A stretch of 64,000 nt of DNA, from NCBI GenBank assembly GCA_017614715.1, contig JAGABI010000024.1, forward strand, positions 27,999-91,998, given 5' to 3'. Below are positions 18,591 to 26,842 of the stretch, piece after piece (position 1 is the stretch's first letter; each line of letters starts with the position of its first letter). The DNA is from Bacteroidales bacterium. Lineage in GTDB: Bacteria > Bacteroidota > Bacteroidia > Bacteroidales > UBA932. The position numbers and the translations under genes were made by a program. The notes below the pieces were generated by a model. The model was not told the origin of the DNA. It worked only from the letters and a program-made list of their open reading frames with translations, and did not search any database.

Positions 18591-19640
18591 ATGAAACAAA
18601 AAGAATTCGAATTCCCTCTCACCCTGGATCAAATTGCCAAGTATCCCTCTGAAGAGCGGGACGAATGCCGCCTTATGGTGCTCCATAAGGATACCGGCGA
18701 GATAGAACACCGCATTTTCAAGGATCTTATTGAATATCTGGACGAGGGCGACCTGTGCGTCTTCAACGACACTAAGGTCTTCCCCGCGAAACTCTACGGC
18801 AACAAAGAGAAAACCGGCGCAGAGATTGAGGTATTCCTGCTGCGCGAACTCAATCAGGAGCAGCACCTCTGGGATGTCCTAGTGGATCCCGCCCGCAAGA
18901 TCCGCATAGGCAACAAGCTCTATTTCGGCGATGACAACTCTCTTGTGGCAGAGGTGATTGACAACACCACCTCCCGCGGACGCACCCTCCGTTTCCTCTT
19001 CGACGGCCCGTACAGTGAATTCAAGAAGGCACTCTACTCCATCGGCTCACTGCCGGTTCCCAAATGGATCCGTCCCCGCGCAGAAGAGATTGACAAGGAG
19101 CGCTTCCAGACCATCTATGCAAAGAACGAGGGGGCCGTGGCGTCTCCCGCAGCCGGTCTCCACTTTAGCAAAATATTATTCAAGAGACTGGAAATCAAGG
19201 GTGTGGAGCAGGCTTTCATAACCCTTCACATGGGCAATGCCCACTTCCATACCGTGGATGTGGAGGACCTCTCCAAACACAAGATGGACAGCGAGCCGCT
19301 CTTTATTTCTGAAGAGACCGCGCAGAAGGTGAACTCCACCAAGCGCGCCGGACACAGGGTAGTTGCAGTGGGCATCACCGTGCTCCGCGGCCTGGAGACC
19401 TTTGTGACCACCACCAAAGAGATAGAGGAGTTTGAGGGCTGGACCAACAAGTTCATCTTCCCTCCCTACAAATGCTCCATCCCCGATGCCCTGATTTCCA
19501 ATTTCCATCTTCCAAAATCGACAATGCTGATGAATGTTGCTGCTTTTGGAGGATACCGCAACGTGATGCACGCATACGAGGTGGCGCTGCAGGAGGGCTA
19601 CAAATTCGGCACCTACGGCGACGCAATGCTGATTATCTGA
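18591..19640 (+). CDS. queA: QueA, S-adenosylmethionine:tRNA ribosyltransferase-isomerase
   Basis: Converts preQ1 in tRNA to epoxyqueuosine. Family blocks seen: [25 protein letters not shown] N-terminus, [30 protein letters not shown] and [17 protein letters not shown]. At 349 aa it is of normal length. It lies 15 nt after truB, so two tRNA-modification genes are paired here. The stop is TGA, and the protein ends where the family ends, which supports TGA as a true stop in this genome. Confidence 0.95.
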   Translation: MKQKEFEFPLTLDQIAKYPSEERDECRLMVLHKDTGEIEHRIFKDLIEYLDEGDLCVFNDTKVFPAKLYGNKEKTGAEIEVFLLRELNQEQHLWDVLVDPARKIRIGNKLYFGDDNSLVAEVIDNTTSRGRTLRFLFDGPYSEFKKALYSIGSLPVPKWIRPRAEEIDKERFQTIYAKNEGAVASPAAGLHFSKILFKRLEIKGVEQAFITLHMGNAHFHTVDVEDLSKHKMDSEPLFISEETAQKVNSTKRAGHRVVAVGITVLRGLETFVTTTKEIEEFEGWTNKFIFPPYKCSIPDALISNFHLPKSTMLMNVAAFGGYRNVMHAYEVALQEGYKFGTYGDAMLII

Positions 19641-19730
19641 TTTTAAAAACAGACATAAACCGGCGGATTTCCCGCAAATATCCGCCCCGATAATCCCGTT
19701 TGACTACATTGCGAGTAAAAACGCAATTGG

Positions 19731-20843
19731 ATGAGACGGGATTATTTGATTGACACCGCCACTCTGGCGGGTTGTTTCGAGGGGAACAGCTCCCCCGCAA
19801 AGGAGATTCTTGAGACGTTTGGCAGTGCCACCGCAATATTCGAGCTGGGGCAACGTGAGGCAGTGAAGGTATTCCCGCCCCTAGAGCGGATTGCCGGCAA
19901 GCTGTTCAGCCGTCATACCGCCGACCAGGCGGCCCGCGACATAGACTGGGCGCTGGACCACCATGTGGATATAATTGCCTCAACCGACAGCGATTATCCC
20001 CGGCGGCTGAAGCAGTGCCCCGATGCCCCCCTTCTGTTATACAAAAAAGGGAGCTGCGATTTCTCGCGGCCCCGGTTCGCGGCAATTGTGGGTACCCGGG
20101 CCAGCACCCAATACGGCAGGCGATACTGCGAGCGGATTGTGGAAGGACTCTCCGCACTGAAGGTCAAGCCTGTGATAGTGAGCGGCATGGCGCTGGGTAT
20201 TGATACCCACGCCCACACCTTTGCCATGAAATACGGCCTCGATACCGTAGCGGTGATGGGCACCGGATTCAACACCATCTACCCCGCTGCCAACGAGCGT
20301 CTAGCAGAGCAGATCATTGAGGGGCACGGGGCGCTGGTGAGCGAGTTTTCCCCCTTCACCCCCTCCTATCCCATCAATTTTGTCAGGCGCAACCGGATAA
20401 TTGCCGGACTGGCCGATTGCACGCTTGTGGCTGAGTCCAAGGTGAAGGGGGGAGGCCTGATTACCGCCGCCATGGCCCTGGATTACAACCGCAGCGTATT
20501 TGCCATACCCGGGCGGATAGACGATATTACCTTTCGCGGATGCAATGCACTGATAGAGGATAATGTAGCAGCAATCGTCACCGGGGCCGAATCCATTATC
20601 AAGGCCATGGGCTGGGATGTGACCGACCCCAGCCTGCCCCTCTCCTTTGCCGACTCCACCGCAGAGCAGGACCCGGCCAAGCGGGAGATTCTCAGTTATC
20701 TGGCTGAACACCCCGAATCTGACATCAACGATATAGCCCTTGCCCTCTCCTCCACCCCCAGGGCAATCGCCCTCCCCCTGCTGGAACTCGAACTCTCGGG
20801 TGCCATTTGCATAGTCTCCGGCAACAAGTATTCCGCGAAATAG
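19731..20843 (+). CDS. dprA: DprA/Smf, DNA-processing protein
   Basis: Binds incoming single-stranded DNA and loads RecA during natural transformation. The Rossmann-like core is clear: AAIVGTRASTQYGRRYCERI, VSGMALGIDTHAH, TVAVMGTGFNTIYPAANERL, RNRIIAGLADCTLVAESKVKGGGLITAAMALDYNR. The C-terminal winged-helix-like part follows (DINDIALALSSTPRAIALPLLELELSG). At 370 aa it is typical. A GGCGGAT/ATCCGCC hairpin without a T tract lies in the gap to queA (about 19662-19685). Confidence 0.93.
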   Translation: MRRDYLIDTATLAGCFEGNSSPAKEILETFGSATAIFELGQREAVKVFPPLERIAGKLFSRHTADQAARDIDWALDHHVDIIASTDSDYPRRLKQCPDAPLLLYKKGSCDFSRPRFAAIVGTRASTQYGRRYCERIVEGLSALKVKPVIVSGMALGIDTHAHTFAMKYGLDTVAVMGTGFNTIYPAANERLAEQIIEGHGALVSEFSPFTPSYPINFVRRNRIIAGLADCTLVAESKVKGGGLITAAMALDYNRSVFAIPGRIDDITFRGCNALIEDNVAAIVTGAESIIKAMGWDVTDPSLPLSFADSTAEQDPAKREILSYLAEHPESDINDIALALSSTPRAIALPLLELELSGAICIVSGNKYSAK

Positions 20844-20860
20844 CTAAATTCGCGGGAATT

Positions 20861-21631
20861 ATGATTGACACACATTCCCACATATACGACGAGGCCTACA
20901 AGGAGGATTTTGACGAGATGATCTCCCGGGCGAGGGAAACCGGCGTCGAGCGGCTGGTCATGCCGGGCATCGACTCCTCCTGCCACGATGACATGGTGGC
21001 GTGCGCCGACGCCCTGCCAGGGTTTGCATATCCCGCAATCGGACTTCATCCTACAGAAATCGGGGAGAACTGGCGTGAAGAGTTGCAATTCGTTTACGAT
21101 CATTTTGACGACCGCCCCTGGGTCGCCATCGGCGAGATAGGGATGGACCTGTACTGGAGCAGGGAGTATCAGAAAGAGCAGATGGAGGTTTTCTGCGCCC
21201 AGCTCTCCCTTGCCGCAGAGAAAGACCTGCCGGTGATTATCCATGCCAGGGAGGCTACGGAGGAGATTTTCGAGTGCCTGCGGCGGGTGGCAAAACCGCT
21301 GCGGGGGTCGTTCCACGCCTTTACCGGGAGCTACGAGACCTATAGGCGGATCAAGGCCGCAGGCGACTTTTACGTGGGCATTGGCGGGGTGGTGACCTTC
21401 AAGAACGCCCACATAGCCCAGGCGGTGGAGCGTATCCCGCTGGAGGATATCCTGTTGGAGACCGACGCCCCCTACCTGACCCCTGTCCCCTACCGCGGAA
21501 AGCGCAACGAGAGTGCCTACGTGCGCTATGTTGCGGAAAAAATCGCGGCGGTCAAAGGGGTTGCATTCGAGGTCGTAAACAGGGTCACGACGGAGAATGC
21601 CGCAGATTTATTTCGCTTTTTCAAAAAATAA
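20861..21631 (+). CDS. tatD: TatD-family metal-dependent DNase
   Basis: Metal-dependent hydrolase of the TIM-barrel amidohydrolase superfamily. It begins MIDTHSHIYDE, with the HxH metal pair. EIGMDLYW, PVIIHAREA, FHAFTGSYE and LLETDAPYLTP supply the other ligands. I start at ATG 20861 because the family begins at MIDTH. The frame is open to 20807 inside dprA. TAA stop. Confidence 0.92.
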   Translation: MIDTHSHIYDEAYKEDFDEMISRARETGVERLVMPGIDSSCHDDMVACADALPGFAYPAIGLHPTEIGENWREELQFVYDHFDDRPWVAIGEIGMDLYWSREYQKEQMEVFCAQLSLAAEKDLPVIIHAREATEEIFECLRRVAKPLRGSFHAFTGSYETYRRIKAAGDFYVGIGGVVTFKNAHIAQAVERIPLEDILLETDAPYLTPVPYRGKRNESAYVRYVAEKIAAVKGVAFEVVNRVTTENAADLFRFFKK

Positions 21632-21648
21632 TTCTTAACTTGCAGCAC

Positions 21649-21656
21649 TATATTTG
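21649..21656 (+). promoter_or_regulatory. Bacteroidota -7 box (TATATTTG) before the ExbB operon
   Basis: TATATTTG fits TAnnTTTG and lies 40 nt before the exbB start. No convincing -33 element is seen at the expected distance. The gene order and the 65-nt gap after tatD suggest that a new transcription unit begins here. Confidence 0.5.
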
Positions 21657-21696
21657 TTAACAACGCAAAATCTATATTATCATTAATTAAAAACCT

Positions 21697-22512
21697 ATGA
21701 AAAAAGTTTTCATGTTTTTGGCAGTAGCAGGTCTTCTGACTTTCACTGCTTTCCAATCAGTCAAGGCTCAAGATGAACCGGCTGCAACCGAACAAACCGC
21801 AAGCGCGGCTACCGAAGACGAAGTGGCAGCACCTGCACTCGAGGCAGCTCCCGTTAATCCGTTCGAGGCTACCGGCAGCGACAAGCCTCTGCACCAGCAG
21901 CTCAAAGCTAAGTTTATCGAGGGTGGCGCAGGCTTCATGGCATTGGTATTGATCTGCCTTATCCTGGGTCTGGCTATCGCAATCGAGAGAATCATCACTC
22001 TCAACCTTGCCCAGACTAACACCAACAAGCTTCTCAATAGTGTTGAGGACGCTATCAAGAAGGGTGATATTGAGAAGGCTAAGGAGGTTTGCCGCAATAC
22101 CCGCGGCCCTGTTGCAAGCATCTTCTACCAGGGTCTCATCCGTATGGACCAGGGCGTTGAAAACGTAGAGAAAGCCGTTACCTCATATGGTTCCGTTCAG
22201 ATGGCCCAGCTGGAGAAGGGTCTCTCCTGGATCTCCCTCTTCATCGGTATCGCCCCGATGCTCGGATTCCTCGGTACTGTGATTGGTCTGATCCAGGCAT
22301 TCGATGCTATCGAGGTTGCAGGTGATATCTCCCCGAACCTGGTGGCAGGCGGTATGAAAGTCGCCCTGATTACCACCGTCGGCGGTCTGGTTGTTGCCAT
22401 CATCCTTCAGTTGTTCTATAACTACCTTATCTCCAAGATCGACACTATCGTGGCTCAGATGGAGGACGCTTCCATCAGCTTCGTTGACCTGCTGGTTAAA
22501 TATCAGAAATAA
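21697..22512 (+). CDS. exbB: ExbB/TolQ-family proton channel
   Basis: Inner-membrane component of a proton-motive-force energiser (ExbB-ExbD or TolQ-TolR). It has a cleavable-looking signal (MKKVFMFLAVAGLLTF..VKA) and an acidic, Ala-rich linker. Three membrane segments follow, with the MotA/TolQ/ExbB core block WISLFIGIAPMLGFLGTVIGLIQAF and a last helix VALITTVGGLVVAIILQLFYNYL. At 271 aa it has normal length for the phylum. Two ExbD genes follow, after one small membrane gene. Confidence 0.92.
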   Translation: MKKVFMFLAVAGLLTFTAFQSVKAQDEPAATEQTASAATEDEVAAPALEAAPVNPFEATGSDKPLHQQLKAKFIEGGAGFMALVLICLILGLAIAIERIITLNLAQTNTNKLLNSVEDAIKKGDIEKAKEVCRNTRGPVASIFYQGLIRMDQGVENVEKAVTSYGSVQMAQLEKGLSWISLFIGIAPMLGFLGTVIGLIQAFDAIEVAGDISPNLVAGGMKVALITTVGGLVVAIILQLFYNYLISKIDTIVAQMEDASISFVDLLVKYQK

Positions 22513-22553
22513 CATTCTGGGTAGAATTATTAACAATTGAAAACAACAAGACA

Positions 22554-22970
22554 ATGAAACTGGCTAAATATTTAAAATGGATCCTTCTGGGTATCTCTGC
22601 GATATTGCTGGTTGTTTTCTTCCTCCTGCCGCACAATAGCGCAAGCGACGCGATGGTGGATACCTATATTTTCTGGGCATACATCCTCGTGGCTATCTCG
22701 CTGATACTTGTGCTGGTCTTCCTGCTCATCGACGTCAGCAAGTCCAAGAAGAGCTTGATAGCATTTCTTGCGATTATCGTCGGTGCTGTGGCGCTGGTAG
22801 CCATTTGCTGGATGCTGGCTCCCGGCGGAGAGGTTGCAACAAACGCTGCTTACACCCCGAAGGTATCGAAATTCTCAGATGCTGCACTCTACGTCACTTA
22901 TGTGATGGTGGCTGCATCTATTTTGGCTATTGTGGCATCTGCCATCAGCAACGCTATCAAGAATCGTTAA
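22554..22970 (+). CDS. Small four-helix membrane protein in the ExbB/ExbD operon
   Basis: I do not recognise a named family. The 138-aa product has about four hydrophobic segments (residues 9-26, 39-60, 66-90, 110-131) with short polar loops and a basic end (NAIKNR). It sits 41 nt after exbB and 12 nt before the first exbD, so it is probably co-expressed and may be an accessory subunit of the channel. That role is inference from position only. Confidence 0.75.
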   Translation: MKLAKYLKWILLGISAILLVVFFLLPHNSASDAMVDTYIFWAYILVAISLILVLVFLLIDVSKSKKSLIAFLAIIVGAVALVAICWMLAPGGEVATNAAYTPKVSKFSDAALYVTYVMVAASILAIVASAISNAIKNR

Positions 22971-22982
22971 TAAGAAAGTAAA

Positions 22983-23564
22983 ATGGCATCAAAAAAGACT
23001 CCCGAAATAAATGGAAGCTCAATGGCCGACATCGCTTTCATTGCGTTGATATTCTTCCTGATGGTTACGACTATGGACCAGGAGAAGGGTCTCCCCCGTC
23101 GTCTCCCCCCCATGCCTGATGAAAACATGAAGCTGGAGAACGAGAAGGTGAACCGTCGTAACATCGTGATTGTGAAGATCAACGTCAATGACCGCGTATT
23201 TGCCGGGGATGAACCTATAGATGTCAGTCAACTTAAAGATAAGATTGTAGAGTTCCTCACCAACCCCAACAACGACCCCAACCTTCCCGAGAAGGTCGTG
23301 AAAGATATCCAGGGTTACGGACCGTATCCCGTATCAAAGGGTGTGATTTCTCTGCAGAACGACCGTGGCACGACGTACAGCAAGTATATCGCCGTACAGA
23401 ATGAATTGGTCAAGGCCATAAACGAGATCAGGGATGAGTTCTCCGTTGCCAACTATGGCAAGAAGTACGCCCAGCTCGATGATGACAAACAGAAAATCGT
23501 GCGTAAATGTATCCCGCAGCAGATTTCTGAGGCCGAGCCCAAGGATACCAAACTACAGAAATAG
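22983..23564 (+). CDS. exbD: ExbD/TolR-family protein 1
   Basis: Biopolymer-transport ExbD homologue: a short cytoplasmic N-terminus (KKTPEINGSSMADIAF), one membrane helix with the proton-relay aspartate in SMADIAFIALIFFLMVTTMD, and a periplasmic domain. At 193 aa it is longer than E. coli ExbD (141 aa). It shares the operon with exbB, the small membrane gene and a second exbD 12 nt downstream. Stop is TAG. Confidence 0.9.
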   Translation: MASKKTPEINGSSMADIAFIALIFFLMVTTMDQEKGLPRRLPPMPDENMKLENEKVNRRNIVIVKINVNDRVFAGDEPIDVSQLKDKIVEFLTNPNNDPNLPEKVVKDIQGYGPYPVSKGVISLQNDRGTTYSKYIAVQNELVKAINEIRDEFSVANYGKKYAQLDDDKQKIVRKCIPQQISEAEPKDTKLQK

Positions 23565-23576
23565 GAGGTTTACAGT

Positions 23577-24041
23577 ATGGCTACATTCAAGAAAAGTGGT
23601 AAAAAATCCATTCCGGCCATCTCGACCGGTTCACTGCCCGATATCGTGTTCATGATCTTGCTCTTCTTTATGGTGACCACAACTATGCGTCAGACAGAGC
23701 ATATGGTTATGGTATCTCTGCCTGCAGCTAGCGAAATATCCAAGTTGGAGCGCAAGGACCTGTCCAGCTACATCTATGTTGGTACTCCTTTGAAGAAGTA
23801 TCAGGGCAAGTATGGCACAGACAGCCGTATCCAGCTCAACGACTCTTTCCGCACCGTAGATGAGATCCGCGATTTCGTTGCATCGGAGCGTGAGAACCTC
23901 TCTGAGCAGGACCGTCCGTTCATGACCGTTTCCATCAAAGCTGACAAGGACACCCGCATGGGTATCATCACAGACATCAAACAAGAGCTTCGCCGCTGCA
24001 ACGCGCTTAAGATTCTTTATGGCGCAAATGCAGTTGAATAG
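23577..24041 (+). CDS. exbD: ExbD/TolR-family protein 2
   Basis: Second ExbD paralogue of 154 aa. The motif SLPDIVFMILLFFMVTTTM holds the conserved Asp at the membrane-helix start. The periplasmic part has LNDSFRTVDEIRDFV and KADKDTRMGIITDIKQELR, matching the peptide-binding fold of ExbD. Tandem dissimilar ExbD genes are common in Bacteroidota TonB-energising operons. Stop is TAG, followed by a terminator. Confidence 0.9.
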   Translation: MATFKKSGKKSIPAISTGSLPDIVFMILLFFMVTTTMRQTEHMVMVSLPAASEISKLERKDLSSYIYVGTPLKKYQGKYGTDSRIQLNDSFRTVDEIRDFVASERENLSEQDRPFMTVSIKADKDTRMGIITDIKQELRRCNALKILYGANAVE

Positions 24042-24063
24042 GCTTATGTACATAATTTAAGAG

Positions 24064-24099
24064 GAGTGGGTGGCATGTATTTGTTGCCCACTTCTTTTT
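24064..24099 (+). terminator. Terminator of the ExbB/ExbD operon
   Basis: A GTGGG/CCCAC stem within AGTGGGTGGCA and TGTTGCCCACTT is followed by CTTTTT. It lies directly after the second exbD and before the phosphatase gene. Confidence 0.75.
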
Positions 24100-24113
24100 A
24101 AACTACCAATCAG

Positions 24114-25334
24114 ATGAAAATCTTTAAAAACATTTTACTCTCCCTCATAACCGTTGTCGTTGCCGGTTCCTGCTGCGAAAAGCAACCCAAGGCACAGTAT
24201 GTATTCCTATTTATAGGTGACGGAATGGGCTTTGGCGCCGTATCGGTGGCAGAGACATACCTTGCACAGGCAGAGGGCGAAGATGCAATCGGAATGGGGC
24301 AGCTTGCCTTCTCCTCTTTCCCGGTGATGGGAGCATCCGCCACCTTCTCTGCAAACAGCCAGCGCACTGACTCGGCTGCCGGCGGCACCGCACTCTCAGC
24401 TGGTGAAAAGGTTAATAACAGCAGTATCTGCATATCGCCCAGCGGAGACACCCTGAAAAGCATAGCATATAAGATTCACGATGCCGGATACAAGGTGGGT
24501 ATCGCCGCCACGGTCTGCATAGACCACGCCACCCCTGCGGCGTTCTTTGGCCGCAGTTCAGACCGCGGCAATTATTACGAAATCGGCAGCCAGCTGGCCT
24601 CTTCCGGCTTTGAGTTTTTTGGCGGCGGGGATTTCAACCGCCCCGACCAGGAGCAGCCCGACTGCTTCTGCAAGGCTGAATCTGCCGGCTACACCATCGC
24701 GTACGGCCGCGAAGAGTTCTCACAGAAGAAGGGCGATGCCGGCAAGATTGTCTTCTTTCAGAAACGGGACACAGCAAGGGCTACCAATCAGTTCCCCACC
24801 CGTCTGGATAGGATAGAGCGTAACAATCCCGATGACCTCACCCTCGCAGAACTGGTTGAGGGAGGCATAGAGGTCCTGGACAACAAGAAGGGCTTCTTTA
24901 TGATGGCTGAAGGCTCCATGATTGACTGGGCTGCCCACAGCAACGACCTCCCCGGCATGATTAACGAAACGCTTGACATGAGCGATGCTATAGAGGTGGC
25001 GCTGGAGTTCTACCGCAAACACCCCAAAAACACCCTGATTGTTGTTACAGCAGACCATGAGACAGGTGGTCCCGCCTGCAACAAGCCCCAGTTAAACAAG
25101 GTGAAGGCTATATGCGAACCCTCTGAAGGGACAAACGTCGACAACTATATGTCGGGAGAAAACAACCGCGCCGACCTCTCGAAAGAGGCTGGCATCGGCT
25201 GGACCTCCGGCTCCCATACTGCCGACAGGGTACCGGTCTATGCTATCGGCGCAGGGAGTGAGAAATTCTCGGGCGAGATGGATAATACTGATATTCCGCG
25301 CAAAATTTGCGAAGCAATGGGCATAAACTTCTAA
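24114..25334 (+). CDS. phoA: Alkaline phosphatase (PhoA family), exported
   Basis: Zinc/magnesium phosphomonoesterase. The N-terminus has a hydrophobic signal ending in SCC, so it may be a lipoprotein. The metal site FLFIGDGMGFG follows. The nucleophile is Ser87 in TDSAAGGTAL. Later ligands are in MIDWAAHSNDLPG, TADHETGGP and WTSGSHTADRVPVYAIG. At 406 aa it is a short but complete member. It starts just after the ExbB-operon terminator, so it should have its own promoter. None is obvious. Confidence 0.9.
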   Translation: MKIFKNILLSLITVVVAGSCCEKQPKAQYVFLFIGDGMGFGAVSVAETYLAQAEGEDAIGMGQLAFSSFPVMGASATFSANSQRTDSAAGGTALSAGEKVNNSSICISPSGDTLKSIAYKIHDAGYKVGIAATVCIDHATPAAFFGRSSDRGNYYEIGSQLASSGFEFFGGGDFNRPDQEQPDCFCKAESAGYTIAYGREEFSQKKGDAGKIVFFQKRDTARATNQFPTRLDRIERNNPDDLTLAELVEGGIEVLDNKKGFFMMAEGSMIDWAAHSNDLPGMINETLDMSDAIEVALEFYRKHPKNTLIVVTADHETGGPACNKPQLNKVKAICEPSEGTNVDNYMSGENNRADLSKEAGIGWTSGSHTADRVPVYAIGAGSEKFSGEMDNTDIPRKICEAMGINF

Positions 25335-25354
25335 TTTTTTCGCATATTTGCAGT

Positions 25355-25732
25355 ATGAAAAAGATTTTGACATATATTTTGGTGGCTTTTGTGGCCCTTA
25401 CCGTTGTTTCATGCAAGAAAGATCCCGGTCCAAGCAAACTTGTGGGCGATGTTACTTACCGTGACAATCAGATTCCCGGAGTTGAAGTGACCCTTACCAG
25501 CGAAAATGATGTGCTCAAATACACGACCATCACAGACGGGTATTTCCTCTTTGAGAACATCCCTGCCGGCACATACGACGTTTCCTGCAGTTATAAGGGC
25601 AAAGCCGTAGATTCTTATCTGAAGAATTACGAAAAGAGTGACACCCCCAAGAGCATCATCATTCTCCCCGGGACGCTCCACACCCGTAATATAATTATTC
25701 CCAGCACAGAGATTCTGGACCTCGACGACTAA
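25355..25732 (+). CDS. Small lipoprotein with a carboxypeptidase-regulatory-like domain
   Basis: 125-aa exported protein. A signal peptide ends in the lipobox VVSC (MKKILTYILVAFVALTVVSC). The remainder is one beta-sandwich domain of the carboxypeptidase-regulatory/SdrD-B type, seen in LVGDVTYRDNQIPGVEVTLTSENDV, TDGYFLFENIPAGTYDVSCSYKG and the terminal acidic LDLDD. Start at ATG 25355. The upstream in-frame codons overlap phoA. Function unknown; such domains are usually surface accessory domains. Confidence 0.8.
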   Translation: MKKILTYILVAFVALTVVSCKKDPGPSKLVGDVTYRDNQIPGVEVTLTSENDVLKYTTITDGYFLFENIPAGTYDVSCSYKGKAVDSYLKNYEKSDTPKSIIILPGTLHTRNIIIPSTEILDLDD

Positions 25733-25758
25733 GGATAGTATCCAAAAACTATAATAAC

Positions 25759-25796
25759 AATAAGGCTGGCGATACATCGTCAGCCTTATTTGTTAC
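25759..25796. terminator. Bidirectional terminator between convergent genes
   Basis: AATAAGGCTG (25759-25768) pairs with CAGCCTTATT (25781-25790), with T-rich sequence on one side and A-rich sequence on the other. It lies between the small lipoprotein gene (+) and the glycosyltransferase (-). Confidence 0.8.
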
Positions 25797-25834
25797 GGAG
25801 CATAGCATGCCTGCGCCAGCACAGGCAGCCCTGG

Positions 25835-26842
25835 CTACAGCCTCAGCTTGTCGAATGTCAAGCGACCTAAGGCGCGGAAATAGCGGAGCACTATGCTGCC
25901 GTCGTAGCGACCCACATCGTTGCCGTCTTCGCTGAAAGATGATACATCAATGTCCGGGGCCATTCGCCGGAAATCGCGTTTAGCCCGCCATACCGCCTTG
26001 AAATAACTCCATCTGCCGGTGAACAGATACACCAGGGACGATGCGAAATCGAGCAGCCCTCGGATAGCCAGGATCTGCTGCCGCTCGCTTGTGGGAAGAT
26101 TCTTATGCAGCATCAACAGGCTGTTGCGGTAGTTCAGATATAGCTTGCGTGGACTCGCATTGTTAAGGGATGCGCCTCCAAGGTGGTAAACCACCGCCTC
26201 GGGAACCGCCCACACCTGATGCCCCGCCAACTTTGCCCGCCAGCAGAAATCAATCTCCTCCATGTGGGCAAAAAAGGCTTCGTCCAGGCCTCCCAGATAG
26301 TGATAGAGGTCGCTGCGTACCATCATGCACGCGCCGCTGGCCCAGAAACACTGGTCCGGGTCATCATATTGCCCCCGGTCCTTCTCTACATAAGAGAGGA
26401 TCCGGCCGCGGCAGAACGGGTATCCATAGCGGTCTATATAGCCACCCGCCGCTCCGGCATATTCAAAACAGTCGCGCTTTGCCAGCGAGCGGATCTTAGG
26501 CTGGCAGATTCCGGCATCTGGGTTGTCCTCCATAAAGGTGGTAAGGGCATCAAGCCAGCCGGGCGTAACCTCAACATCGGAGTTCAATAGCACATAATAG
26601 TCTGCCTCAACCAACTGAAGGGCGCGGTTGTAGCCACCTGCGTATCCGTAATTATGGTCCAGGGCAATCACCTCTACAGTGGGGTAATTGGCCTGAAGCC
26701 AAGGGAGGGAATCGTCGGTAGAGCCGTTGTCGGCCACCACCACGAAACAGTTCTCTTTGGGGACATTATCCAGCAAAACCGGGATGAACCGCTCCATGAG
26801 GGAGCGGCCATTCCAGTTGAGTATGACTATAGCGACGTCCAT
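25835..26842 (-). CDS. Family 2 glycosyltransferase
   Basis: Cytoplasmic GT-A glycosyltransferase of 335 aa, probably adding a sugar to a surface polysaccharide. It begins VAIVILNWNGRSLMERFIPVLL. The metal-binding DxD-like motif is in VLLNSDVEVTPGWLDAL, and the catalytic-side block is FFAHMEEIDFCWRAKLAGHQVWAVP. It resembles WcaA/rhamnosyltransferase-type proteins, but the donor cannot be told from sequence. It ends 1 nt before the region of the transporter start. Stop is TAG. Confidence 0.88.
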   Translation of the reverse strand: MDVAIVILNWNGRSLMERFIPVLLDNVPKENCFVVVADNGSTDDSLPWLQANYPTVEVIALDHNYGYAGGYNRALQLVEADYYVLLNSDVEVTPGWLDALTTFMEDNPDAGICQPKIRSLAKRDCFEYAGAAGGYIDRYGYPFCRGRILSYVEKDRGQYDDPDQCFWASGACMMVRSDLYHYLGGLDEAFFAHMEEIDFCWRAKLAGHQVWAVPEAVVYHLGGASLNNASPRKLYLNYRNSLLMLHKNLPTSERQQILAIRGLLDFASSLVYLFTGRWSYFKAVWRAKRDFRRMAPDIDVSSFSEDGNDVGRYDGSIVLRYFRALGRLTFDKLRL

